A stretch of 64,000 nucleotides of DNA from Inonotus obliquus (taxonomy: Eukaryota; Basidiomycota; Agaricomycetes; Hymenochaetales; Hymenochaetaceae), in contig JAJHTX010000002.1 of assembly GCA_032164295.1 (NCBI GenBank), positions 682,001 through 746,000 on the forward strand, given 5' to 3'. The position numbers and the translations under genes were made by a program. How positions within the stretch are numbered: position 1 is the first letter of the stretch; the number at the start of each line of letters is the position of its first letter. This document shows positions 22,881 to 33,883 of the stretch, one piece after another. Under the pieces are notes generated by a model. The model did not search any database. It was not told the origin of the DNA and was given only the letters and a program-made list of their open reading frames with translations.

Positions 22881-23955
22881 TTAGAATTTCTGCGATACCC
22901 TTCTCTTCATGATGACAACCTCGACATCATGAGGAAACTTCAGAAGTCCTTCCTCCTTGCTCGCCCACTCCAAGCCTTCCCCCTCATCAATTATATCCAA
23001 CACGTCAGCCTCGACTTGTCTCTTTACTCCATCGTCTAGTCTGGCCACCGCACTCCACGATTTGACATGATTAACGACTGTCGCTTTGGTACATACCATG
23101 TCGTGTGAGAAGACCCTCCGTTCGGAAGGCTGGAAGTACTCGTCGTATAAAGGAGAGTCGTACACTCCACGCCAGCGTTCGCACTGGTGCATTCTCGTTT
23201 CGTCATATCGTGCTACGTAATCCCATAATCGGATCACCCATGGAACTCGATACCTGGAGCATAAAATCTTGCTGGGTCGGTCCCATAATAACAGGCGGAA
23301 AGAGCTCTCACCCTGCAGGTAAATTAAATACTATGCAAACTGTACCGTCAGGCTTCAATATTCTTCGGAACTCGTTCAAAGCCGCATCAAAATCAAAGCA
23401 CCAGTGAAAAGCCTGCATTATAGATCGTGTACCCAGTCAGCCGACCTCGTATGCATGGTGTTAAAGTAAATGAAGGTACTCACCGTAGCGATCATTATTG
23501 CATCAGCCCATTGGTCCTCAATCCCAGTGTTTACAAACGTCCCTTCGGAAATGGTGACGCGAGGGTCTTTGATTTCAGTCGAAAATACACTCCGCATGCC
23601 AGAGACAGGCTCGATTGCTTTGATTTGTGATATTGACGAAGACCAATCCTCGTGTGCTAGGAGGCCTCGAGTAAATAATCCAGTTCCAGCTCCTAATCTT
23701 TTCGCATCTGAGCGTGATATTGGGAATTTCAAACGATTGCTCACTCGACGATGTTCAAGGCGTCCCTGTCAGGGACGTACTGTTTCATGAAAGAATAGAT
23801 TTCAAAAGGATAATCCGGTCTCGCTCTGGGAATGGAATATCACTTTTGTGTCGTGGTGGTAAACTGTTAGAATGCAGATAAACGTACTTGTTGTATGCTT
23901 CACTTTTGCCTTGAGCGAACGCAACTGACGCCCGATCATGCAATTCAACAACCAT
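22881..23955 (-). CDS. SAM-dependent class I methyltransferase
   Basis: Transfers a methyl group from S-adenosylmethionine. The start at 23955 gives MVVELHDRASVAFAQGKSEA, and after an intron DYPFEIYSFMKQYVPD. Motif I follows as NIVE..GAGTGLFTRGLLA. Then come IKAIEPVSGMRSVFS (the acidic residue binding the ribose), VTISEGTFVNTGIEDQWADA, AFHWCFDFDAALNEFRRI and LKPDGTVCIVFNL. The C-terminal part contains FSHDMVCTKATVVNHVKSWS. This layout matches the fungal Crg1/trans-aconitate-methyltransferase-like group. The pentapeptide AFHWC replaces the common AxHWF. The substrate is not deducible. It is transcribed away from the dehalogenase gene with 223 bp between starts. Confidence 0.88.
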
Positions 23956-24178
23956 GCCGCTCGATCTTAGATCGTTTGAGTCCGGATCAATGTATGTACT
24001 TTAGATGAGCGTGTTTGATAGAGTTGTAGCTTATTGCTTCCGATCTAGATTACACTCACGTTATCCGAAGGTAGTTGTTAAGGTATTCAATAACCATGGC
24101 TTACTCACCATATGAATCTTTCTTTCATACGACTATCACGAAACAGTAACACAACTTTCGGGCCGGATAAAGATAAAA
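23956..24178. promoter_or_regulatory. bidirectional promoter (methyltransferase / HAD)
   Basis: 223 bp between divergent start codons, short enough that the two genes may share control elements. No TATA box or palindromic operator was evident. Confidence 0.5.
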
Positions 24179-25288
24179 ATGTCTCTGGAAGACGTTCAAG
24201 CGCTGACATTCGATGTATTCGGGACGGTTGTCGACTGGCTTGGTTCAGTCGTTCGTGCATTGAAGCAGAGGGCTCTCGATTCAAGCTCATCCGAGCTGAA
24301 GAAATTCACAGATGAAGGTATTTCTACACAAATCTAACTACGTGGTTGAAATGAAACCTAATGTAATTACAAGATTGGACCGAATTTGCTACGGAATGGC
24401 GCAAAGGATATTATACCAAGACGTAAGCATTGTCTCCTTAACGCATGGTGCATTTTACTTTACTAGAATCCTCTTATAGCCGTCAGCGAGCAGAGGGAGC
24501 AAAAGGATCTCTAAATGTTGACATTATGCATCGGGAGGTGTGTAATGACAAAAGATTGATTTTTACCGTTTTTCTAGCGTCAATATAGATTCTTGACGAA
24601 ATGCTTTCGAGCGAGAGATGGGGGATATTGAAGACCATATGGAGTGAATCCGACCTTACAGAAGTCAATTTAGTCTGGCATCGTCTCGACGGTAAGCGGG
24701 GTTTATATTCGAGAAAAAAAACGAGAGGATAACTATTCTCGTGATTAGGATGGCCTGATAGCTCCAAGGGCCTCTTAACACTGAAGAAGAAATTCATAGT
24801 CTCGACGCTGACAAATGGAAACGTGCGACTTATGGTAGACATGGTGAGCCACGAATAACCCTTGAGCTTGGGCAGATGGAATCTAACGCTCGGGCTTTCA
24901 ACGCATGCAAGGCTAAACATGCAAGGCTTCCTTGGGACGTCATTCTCACAGCTGAGCTTGTCGGCTCATTCAAGCCGTACGCATACATCCATTCTCTCCA
25001 TTCGCTCTGCATAACTGAACGGTGATGCCCTGAAGAAACCCGCTTGCATACCAAGGCGCACTTCATCACCTCTCCGTGAAGCCAGAACAATGCGCCATGG
25101 TGGCAGCACACATTAACGATCTCCGTGCAGCAGCAAAAGAAGGATCGAGAACGATTTACGTCAGGAGACCAACAGAGGATGTTGATTACCGAGATGCTGT
25201 AAAAAGCAAAGGCGAAGGAGGCGAAGTCGACTTGGTTGTAAATAGTTTCGAAGAGCTTGCGGAGGTGCTTGGATGTAACACAGTCTGA
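24179..25288 (+). CDS. type II haloacid dehalogenase-like hydrolase
   Basis: HAD-superfamily hydrolase of the 2-haloacid dehalogenase type. ATG 24179 starts MSLEDVQALTFDVFGTVVDW, with the nucleophile Asp in DVFGT. Later exons carry DWTEFATEWRKGYY, ERWGILKTIWSESDLTEVN, the second motif STLTNGNVRLMVDM, RLPWDVILTAELVGSFKPNP with the conserved Lys, and MVAAHINDLRAAAKEG with the C-terminal acidic region. It ends in IYVRRPTEDVDY...VVNSFEELAEVLG with TGA at 25286. Five or six short introns. Family members often have Tyr or Phe in place of Ile in AHINDL; otherwise the motifs are typical. The natural substrate may not be halogenated. Confidence 0.9.
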
Positions 25289-25623
25289 TCCCAGCCGACT
25301 CGTAGCCGGCCTCATCGTCAATTAAGAGAATAAACCAGGGTGGAAATCAGCAGCACCACGGAGGTAAAATCTTCGAAAATCCAAAGCATTCGGTCTGGTG
25401 AGATACGAGCACCATTTACTTCATTGGCCGCTGCTGCCCTATGAAGGATTCGGCGCGAATACCTGGAGATATACTGCAAGTGATGGTAGGAGTGAAAAAA
25501 GTCGAACGAACGAAGAGGGGGTGTAGATAAATATTATGTAATGGACATATTGGTCAGCACGTATTTCTGCTTCTCTTCCAGCCCAGCAGCTACCTACGCG
25601 TTTTCCTTTCCTAAATCACCAAC
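25289..25623. other. intergenic, promoter of uS7m
   Basis: 335 bp with no coding signal. A TATTATGTAAT word lies near 25532, some 90 bp upstream of the next ATG. Confidence 0.45.
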
Positions 25624-26421
25624 ATGCTTACACTTGCGCGCCTGCAACGCTCTTTGGTATTCGCACGCAGGCAACTTGGTCGGCATCAACTCTCAACGAC
25701 CGCGCGACGCGCAAACTCTGACAATGAGCTAGACAAAGCCTTTGATTGGGAGAAACCTTTGTCTACTTCCACGGAGGAGTTGGGGAAGTCGGAGTCCGAG
25801 ACTGCGACTTCGACTGAAATATCTTCAGAGTCGAATTTTGCGACATTACTTTCGACGAGACCACCAAACGGACTTTCCTACACGGACTTACCAGAACATA
25901 AAATCTTTCTTGACATCCCACCAGCACAAGACCCTCTCATTCGATACCTTGCTTCTTCTCTACTTCGTGACGGTCGACGACACACCGCCGAACGTCGCGC
26001 ATCACGCGTTCTTCTCCACTTACACACATTAACACGAACGGACCCTCTCCCCCTTCTTCGCGAAGCGGTAGAAAAAGTTATGCCTAGCGTACGAATCGCA
26101 CGTCACAAACATTCTACTAAAATCATCGAGATACCTGTTGCGTTGAATGAGAAACAGCAAGTTCGATATGCGATGAAGTGGTTACTTCAGTGGAGTGAAA
26201 CGCGTGGTGGACGGACTGTTGAGGAGAGACTTGCGAGGGAGATTATTTTGGTTCTTAATGGGACCAGTCAGGCGTTGAAGTCGAAAGGTGCTCTCCATTC
26301 CAACGCGACGGTGAATCGGTACGTATCATCAGTGCATTATTGTATGGGTAGATGACTCATAGACTGGAATTTCAAACTTTACAGGGGAAACATTCCAGTT
26401 GGGAGAGGAGTGTCGATTTGA
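25624..26421 (+). CDS. mitochondrial ribosomal protein uS7m
   Basis: Small mitoribosomal subunit protein of the uS7 family, which contacts the 3' major domain of 16S-type rRNA. ATG 25624 opens an Arg-rich presequence (MLTLARLQRSLVFARRQLGR). An acidic linker follows, then the S7 core: DPLIRYLASSLLRDGRRHTA, ERRASRVLLHLHTLTRTDP, LREAVEKVMPSVRIARHKHS and KQQVRYAMKWLLQWSETRGG. One intron (about 26318-26384) precedes the last 11 codons GNIPVGRGVSI, ending at TGA 26419. Length (about 243 aa) and domain layout are normal for fungal mitochondrial S7. Confidence 0.9.
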
Positions 26422-26602
26422 GAGACAGAAACTTTCTACTTGTTCGTCTTACTGTATCTCGAGTGGCCTAATATACCGATCGTTTAGATATCGTCGCAAG
26501 CTAATTCGACGTACAAGTACAACAAAGCTTCACAATTAGAGAGAGATTAATAAAGTACGCATAAAAGGCATCAAGCATGAATCATAATCGCTCGTGAAAT
26601 AA

Positions 26603-28438
26603 TCAACCCGGGGACCGTTTCTCTTCACTCGACATTAACGGAAACTTTGCGGTACTCGGCGATGGTGACGGCGAACGTGAAGAATACGATGAACGAGAGG
26701 GGGACAGGGATCTGCTGTCTCTACGATCGCGGTTGCTTTCTATATCCCCTGGATGACGGGAATTCTCGGCGAGCAGCAAGTTTACACTTGACGTTGACTT
26801 GTGTTTCCCTTCTCGATTCTTGGAGCGGCCGACGAAGGGTATTCTCGACCTCCATGAAGTTTTCTTTGCTTCAGGCTCTGATGAATTACCTTGCCTGAAG
26901 GAGTAAAGCGAAACGAAGATATGTGTGAACAAGTGCCAAATGTGACCACCAGATTGTCAACGACCAGGGAAGCACAAAAGGATGCACAGCCTTTTATCAG
27001 CTTTTGTATTCAAAAACAAGAATAACCTCACTGACCTTGTCTGATTGTCCATCTTCCCTGATGGATGATCAATAACAGTATCCTCAAAATCACTCCGCGA
27101 GCTCGCAGAGCTGGAATCATACGACCATCGCTCCTTGCGACTGGACGAGTCTGCAACGAGTGTACGCCCATCGACAGACGCAGGACGAGATTTGGCAGGT
27201 CTGTCTTTCTCATCGAGGTCTTTGGTATAAGCAGCTGAATAGGTGGGCGGATCGCCCGAGTCGACATGTATATCAGGTACGTCATCCGCTGTCTCCACCG
27301 ATTTCTGCGCTTTCCTTTGCTTTCTTGTCTTCCATTTGCTATGGCAGCAACACGCAAGAATACAAAGGAGAAAAGTACCGACGATGGAGCCACTGACGAT
27401 CCCCCCGATAGCCATGCGCGATAGACCCTTCTTCACCGGATCCGCGAGGGGGACGCTTGCTCCAATAGTCTGGTTCACGCACTGCAAGAATGTCCCATTG
27501 AGACCGGAAGGAAGTGGTGTATCTGGTATTTGGAAAAGTTGTGACTGGTTGGACGCGGGTGCATTAGCGGGGAGCGCTGCGGTGTTGTTATACCCATCGA
27601 GCGATAAGGCAAACGAAGATGCGCGATAATACTGGATAACCTGCTCGGGCAGAGGCCATGTCTTGGATGGTTCAAAGCGCGTGAAAGCGGACGAAGAATT
27701 GGCAACAGAACAATTGGAGACCAATGCATCAAAGACCGCGACAACCGAAGAATTGTCTCCGACGATCCGATAAGTGACGCTGCTTGTGTTATACGATGGC
27801 TGAACAAGAGCAGTGACTAGGTTTCCTCCCGGTCGCTGGGAGTCGTGTACGTTGAGATACTGCAGGGGGGAGAAACTGAACACGAGGAATTAAGTGGCAA
27901 AAAAATCGCCGGACTGACCTCGTCGCCGCCATAGTAATTATGAGAGCACGGGACCGGGTAGTAATAGTATGGCAAGGGTCTACTGCTGACAAAATACCCA
28001 TAACCCCCGTAGGGGTACCCACTCCCGAAATGTGATGTGCCATAAACGGTACTCTGTTCAAAAAAGTGGTGAAAGATGAGGAGAGAATGGGCGATCAGCA
28101 GATATCCTTAACAAGTGGAAGATTCGCCCTACCCGAGAACCTCCACCAGCTTCACGTCCGCTAAAGGCTGAGTCCTTTCCAAGAACGATACGTTTCCCTC
28201 CTCCCTCTGCGTATGCATAGCTAGACGATTTTGTACCTGATATAGCGAATGACTTTGAGCCACGTGAGTTCACAAAGGAGTCGGAGGCGCCATATTTCTT
28301 CGCTGTAGATTGCGCACGAGAAGCGCTGCTTGATTTGCCTGATTTGCCTGATTTGCCTCCTTTGCTACTTCTTCCTCCACCACCTTTTCCACCACCACCG
28401 CCGCCCTTGCGACGGAAAAGAAGACTCTGATCTTTCAT
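26603..28438 (-). CDS. single-pass membrane protein of an unstudied fungal family (copy 1)
   Basis: The start at 28438 (no in-frame ATG upstream) gives a basic Gly/Ser/Lys-rich stretch, with a GKS tandem coded by a 9-bp repeat at 28325-28350. Next come AYAEGGGKRIVLGKDSAFSG and the Tyr/Gly segment TSHFGSGYPYGGYG...RPLPYYYYPVP. A domain with many N-glycosylation sites follows (VGDNSSVVAVFDALVSNCSV, RASSFALSLDGYNN, FLQCVNQTIGASVP). One transmembrane helix (IVSGSIVGTFLLCILACCC) leads to a long basic/Ser-rich tail with PPTYSAAY. An intron near 26930-27030 joins the tail exon ending at TGA 26603. No classical signal peptide is visible. Orientation (N-out) is inferred from the glycosylation sites and paired cysteines. 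Function unknown; 29653-30923 is a paralogue. Confidence 0.85.
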
Positions 28439-28523
28439 GAGGATGTAGTTTGGACGGGCTGTGGTGAACGGGACCTGGGATGAAAGTGATGGAATCAGTA
28501 CAAGTTCAGTAGTAGCTGGCTTG

Positions 28524-28531
28524 TTTATATA
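28524..28531 (-). promoter_or_regulatory. TATA box of membrane protein copy 1
   Basis: TATATAAA on the minus strand, about 90 bp upstream of the start codon at 28438. Confidence 0.6.
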
Positions 28532-29652
28532 GTGGGCGGCTCACCTTACGCGTGGTTCTTTAGAGTTTTTGGGAGTTCGCCGGATTGGAGCGCTCTCTTC
28601 AAATATGAACACAAAAAAATCCGAGCCGGGCCCGGAGTTGAAAAGTGGCCTCTAATCCTTCACAGGAATAATAAGAGGCGCTGCAGGCTTGCCAAGAGAC
28701 TAATACTAGTAGAACGACGCAACAAACACCGCACGCACGGCCAATGGCTCAGCCCGACAAGACGGCCTTGATGGTCAAAGACAGTGGCTCCTGAGCGTAC
28801 GGGAATTTGGTCAAAAGCCACGAAAAGTGATGAGAATGATTTCGGCGAGCACTCTGTATTATGAATGCCAGCAGTGCAACAGTAGCCCTAAGTAAATTTT
28901 CTTCTTTCAATTCAAGAAACTTGACCAAAGCCGGTTCAAGCTAAGCGAGACACGAGGATACATGGAGGTTGGAACCAGGAGTCGTCAAGTAGCTGACGTT
29001 GAGGTGGAACCAGAAGTTGATGATAAACTCAATCCAACTTTAGATCTTTTAGACCGATTATATAATCGCGCCTACTTATCCTCGTTGCTTGTTTCAATCA
29101 GGGAGAAATTAGTTTGAGTTTGAGAGCGCGCAAATGGTGCGGTATTGAATCGAGTACGATCTGAGATGCCGATGCGGACACAGGTGATAAGAAACATGCG
29201 GTGCGGTGGGAAATTGAAGCAGCAAGGACTGCTAAGCGCTGATCGACGTTACTCACAATTTGACTCAAGGCCTCACAGGGTTAGCCTTGGCCCGTACTCA
29301 TCGTTGAATACGTATACCAGGGACCCTGCCTTTGATGCTATATGTCGCGTAACAGAGAGAACCTGTACATAAGATATGTATCCAAGGTAAGGACCCATTG
29401 GCTCCGATGCGTCACGCGTTGAATACCGGGCTAGAACAAGAGGGGATCATGTTGCCTAGATACAGCTAAATCCGGTTGATAATGCTTGAAAAAATAGAGG
29501 GCGGGTGCCTTATAAATTAATGGACGAAGAACAAGGAAGAATGAGGATAGAAGAGGAGAGCACGATTAAGACAGAGTCTTGATTGATTTCAAGACATGAT
29601 TTAGCAATAGTGCACGGGAACGAAACACCCAGGAAGACTACCTCCTTGACAT
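28532..29652. other. intergenic between the two membrane-protein paralogues
   Basis: 1.1 kb with no ORF of coding quality on either strand. The sequence is unique as far as I can see. Confidence 0.5.
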
Positions 29653-30923
29653 TTAGTTATAACGTGAGGATTTCGATCGTACCGAGCGACAGCAGGGACA
29701 ACAAACCACGATGATCAAGGTAAGAATAGCGAGACCTGCTATACCCCCCACAACAATTCCCGCGATGGCACCACCTGAGAGCTTACTAGTTCTCACGTCC
29801 GCAAGTGGAACGCTCGAACCGATTGTCGAGTTGATGCACTCCAAAAAGGTCATGTTTAGCCCAGAAGGAAGTGGTGAGTCCGGAATCCGAGGAACAGATG
29901 TATCATTCGATGCTGGAGCATTCACCAATCGAGTAGCCGTGTTATTATAGGAGTCAAACGAAAGCGCGAATGACGATGCACGATAGTATTGTACTATCTG
30001 TTCCGGTCGCGGCCATGTGGTTATTGCAGGAGAGAAGGATTCTATCGCAGAAGACGAATTCGCGACTGAGCAGTTTGCAACGAGCGCATCAAAGACGGTT
30101 GTCACCGAAGAGTTATCACCAACAAGCCTGAATGTGACGCCGCTTTGATTGGATGAAGGCCGTACTATTGCAGTAACAAGGTTGCCACCCGGTCGTTGTG
30201 TGTCGCTCACGTTAAGATACTATTAAGAAGATAAGTTAGTATAAGGAAATTAACGGTCGGTAATCATCCAACCTCATCACCGCCATAGTATCCATGGGAC
30301 ACAGGTACGGGATAGAAATAGTAGGGAAATGGTCTCGAGCTGACGAACGTTCCATAACCTCCATAAGGATAGCCACTACCGAAGTGAGATGTGCCAAAAA
30401 TAGTACTCTAATGAATAAGGAGAATTAGATACAAACCACGAATAAATGGCGTGAAGTTTGAGCTCACCCTTGACCCTCCACCAGACAGTCGACCGCTGAA
30501 GGGAGAATCTGCTCCAAGAGAAACGCGCTTCCCTCCACCGTTCGCGTATGGCATAGCTTTAGCCTTCGTGCCAGGAATACCAATCGCTAGTAAACCACGA
30601 GAATCGAGGAACTCGCGAGAGGCGCCGTGATCCTTTGCAAGATGAGTTGCGCGAGCACCGTCCTTACCAGCAGCGCGTCCACCATGTCCACTGCTATGTC
30701 CGCCTTGCCCTCCTGCTCCTCCTCCACCTTTGCGAGGGAAGAGGCGACTGAGATCTTCGGGTGGCGTAGGATATGTTGATGATTTCACGATGGGCATGTT
30801 GGTCGAAGACTGAAGTATGAGCGTGCGTCGTCGGGCTGTGATTAGGTGGCGTAATGGAGTAGATGTCTTCTTGATCGCGTGGCTAGGAAGGATTGGTTGT
30901 TTTGAGGATAGATTTGCAGCCAT
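29653..30923 (-). CDS. single-pass membrane protein of an unstudied fungal family (copy 2)
   Basis: Paralogue of the gene at 26603-28438, same strand, head to tail. The start at 30923 gives about 40 extra basic residues that could be a cleaved targeting segment; an alternative in-frame ATG lies at 30797. The Gly/His-rich stretch, the segment TSHFGSGYPYGGYGTFVSSRP, the ectodomain (LVGDNSSVTTVFDALVANCS, RASSFALSFDSYNN, FLECINSTIGSSVP) and the helix IAGIVVGGIAGLAILTLIIV all align with copy 1. It then stops after only CCPCCRSVRSKSSRYN (TAA 29653), so the long cytoplasmic tail of copy 1 is absent. The Cys-rich end could be palmitoylated. Function unknown. Confidence 0.85.
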
Positions 30924-31685
30924 GTTCCGAGTTTTTAAGTGGCCCGTGCTCCGGCAGGTAAATCAAGTATAGATTAATGTGAAGCTAAGTCGAACGCAGA
31001 GAGCGAGAATAAGCACACAACACTACAAGTTTGGTCCATGTTTACGAGCCCATCCTTGTGTCCCCATTTCCGCGCTGTCGTATTAGGGGGCGTAGTCCAA
31101 GAGCTGATAGGAGCTTAATTTCTGAAGGCCAGGGACTCCTTCGTAGTCTGTCACGAACCGCTTCACAATCAATTGTGACAATAAGGAAAATACTGGATGG
31201 AATGAATCGACGCCATGGTTGGAATGGATTGCCCAGTTGGAGACTTAGGTAAACATAAAAACGCGGCATCACCGAGTCTTAATGCATGTTTTGATATCAT
31301 ATGTGCGTACGAAGCGACATGTATGACTACGGGAGGAATAAGCACAAGCGGCGTGACGAATAATTAATTCTCACCATGATAGGCTGTGTTTTGCCACATA
31401 TATCATAAAGAAGGTGGATGAAGGAGTATTTGGATGGTCCTCATGGGTAGAGGCTGGTCTCACATCTACAAAAAGATCTGCACTGCCTTAGTCAGAGGCG
31501 CGTCGTCACTCGAACGCACTCGAAGCTGGCTTGCTGGAAGGCAGTGATCCATTGGCGCTCAATTTCCGATGCGAGCCACGGTACTCTTGGTGGATGTCGA
31601 TGCCAAGTTGGTAGCTGCTCCATAGTGACGAAGCCAAAACGAGAGACGCAGAATATTTAGACTGCCCACCTCTCTATAACCGGAA
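30924..31685. other. intergenic, no gene seen
   Basis: Promoter of membrane protein copy 2 and the 3' flank of the AlkB gene. Overlapping antisense ORFs near 31040-31270 look like chance. Confidence 0.5.
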
Positions 31686-33407
31686 CTAAGACGAGACTAT
31701 GTCACCGATGAACGGACCTCGACCCTCGGCTTTTACATCCATCACCTTCCACATCCCGCAGCTCTTCCCCTCATTCTGAGCACCGGTATAGCAGGTCCAC
31801 CAATATTTGATTTTCGATCCGCTATTCACGTTGAGATTGTTCTTTTGTCCGTTCCCGCTCGATGTGGCTTCGCTATTATCACGCGGACCTTTGACGGAGT
31901 AATCCTGGTCGTCAATGCGCTGCTTCATATCTGGTCTCAAAATACAAGGAATTCCACATTTGCATCGGGGGATTGTTGCGGGAGCAAAGTCAGGACGATA
32001 AAAGCGGAAGGTAATATTGATGCGACAGTTTGAACCTGCCACATTTCCCGAGAGTGAGGATGCAGATGGGGCGCCGGGAACTGCCCGGCGAGGGAAAGGA
32101 GGTCTGAAAACGTCAATGGCAGACTGTGGAGGTACGCAATGCTTGAAGCGCTCCTGCGTTGATGCATGCATTATGACGAGCTACGAATAGAGTCACAAAA
32201 GATATATCCAATCGATCAGTTAAAAGTTGAAGTTGTCGAAGTTTAACAGCAATCTTGCTTACAGAGTTGTGCGGAAGAGGTATGTTGAATGTCTGAGGCT
32301 GACGTTCGTTCGTCTCCGAGGAAGGGATAACCTCACGAAGCCTAAATACCCTCGGTGTACCAAGGCTGAGAGAAGCGATAGTCGGATACGGTCCCAGAAA
32401 CGTCAGTTGATCTGAATGAAATCCAACGGTTTCCTTGCCGCCTTCGTAACAGTTAGCAGCAGCAACGTTCGCACGCCACATATACCCGTCACAACCAGAG
32501 GTCCCTCCCCATTCCAGTGGAAATCGTACCCGCTTCCTAAGCTCATCATTTACGACCTTTTCAACATACTTGCATGCTTCCTCCATTTCTTCAGGGAAGG
32601 GAGTGGGAGCTTCAGTCTTTCGACCATTGTACCTGAGGTTCATTTCAGTAAACATCGCTTTTCAAGTCTATTCGAAATGAAATTTCCATACCAATACTGG
32701 GCTGCGTCCTTCCACTTCTCTGTGGGGTCTCCTTCAATCTCGAACCCCTCTATTCGCGTGAAGAAGGATGTACGATGAGGCGACTCAACCAACCTATCAA
32801 ACAACCACCATTTGTTACGAGACCAGCTCTGAGCAGCATCGATCATCGTATAAAACAATTCGCAAGCAAGCTCAGGTGGTAGAATTGAGTAGTGAAGCGT
32901 GCAGGGTGTATGTTTAGCGACCATCCATGGATTTGAGAGCGTTAAAGGTGGATTACGGACCACGGTCGTCTTCTCGGATAAAGGTGATCGTAAGACAGAC
33001 ATGAGATTCACTGGTGTTCGAGCATCGGATTTACCACTTGAGCTGGGCTTGATAGGTCGTGGTTCAGATGACCTTCTCTCTTCTGTTTCACCTGTCATTT
33101 GAGAGTGTGTCGTCTTGCCCTGTAACTTCTGTTTCTTCCTGCTCCGCATGTCGTCCTTTGCGCCTCTAGAACTTGAAGCAGAAGCTAACCATCCTTCAAG
33201 GCCAGAATCGACTCGGGCCTGCTTCCGTTTCATCCGATTCGTCTGCTCCTGCTGCGGCCGATTTGAAGTACGAAGACGACGCGCAGCAGCTTCAACATTT
33301 CCATCGCAATCGACAAGTGCATTCAGTAGCTCGGGTTGGCTTGGTGCATCTGGTTCAAAGAGGCTGGCCAAGGAGGCGAGCAGGACCTCAGTCTCTTCAC
33401 TGCTCAT
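31686..33407 (-). CDS. AlkB-type 2OG-Fe(II) dioxygenase with CUE and GRF domains
   Basis: Oxidative demethylase of alkylated nucleic acid. The start at 33407. Residues about 28-46 (LLNALVDCDGNVEAAARRL) form a CUE-like ubiquitin-binding helix set. A basic linker with RKKQKLQ-type nuclear signals follows. The catalytic domain holds PCTLHYSILPPELACELFY, WYNGRKTEAPTPFPEEM across an intron, NVAAANCYEGGKETVGFHSD (Fe ligands H and D), LSLGTPRVFRLRE, LVIMHASTQERFKHCVPPQ (third Fe ligand His) and RINITFRFYRP (RxNxTxR, 2-oxoglutarate). The C-terminus is a GRF zinc finger (CKCGIPC, WWTCYTG, SCGMWK). Stop is TAG 31686. It is closest to ALKBH2/3-type proteins; the CUE-AlkB-GRF chain suggests recruitment to ubiquitylated chromatin and single-stranded DNA. 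Confidence 0.92.
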
Positions 33408-33883
33408 ACTGCTGATATATGTCCAAGTGTAACCTGCAAGGTCGCGATTCAGCCTCAGCTATGAAATGAACAATCCAGGTTGCAAGACGCAGAACAGGCA
33501 GACTAGACGTTTTGAAATACCCGAATTGAACGGACTTTCGACGGGATGGTGTCTACACAACGAACGGAAGAGATCAAGGAGGACTTCTTCCACGACCTGT
33601 GACATGAGCACTCCTGATGTGACATCTCGAATATATCTCGTCACAACTGGTACTGTGTTCTCCTACCTCCGATGGCATTCGTAGCGGTCATAGTATTCAT
33701 ATCTTCTAGATAATGTGGAGAATACAAGATACAGTGTATATCATACCAAAGCATGAGTCGAAAAAAGAGAAAAAGGAATGTGCGAAAAGTGATTTTAGTG
33801 TTGAACTTGTAGTTGCTGGGGTTGGGCTGGAGCATAGACAATACATACTAGTATAAATACAGACGCGAAAAAAGAAAGCGCGT
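33408..33883. other. intergenic between AlkB start and Vid21 stop
   Basis: 476 bp. AlkB promoter and Vid21 3' flank. No gene was seen. Confidence 0.5.
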
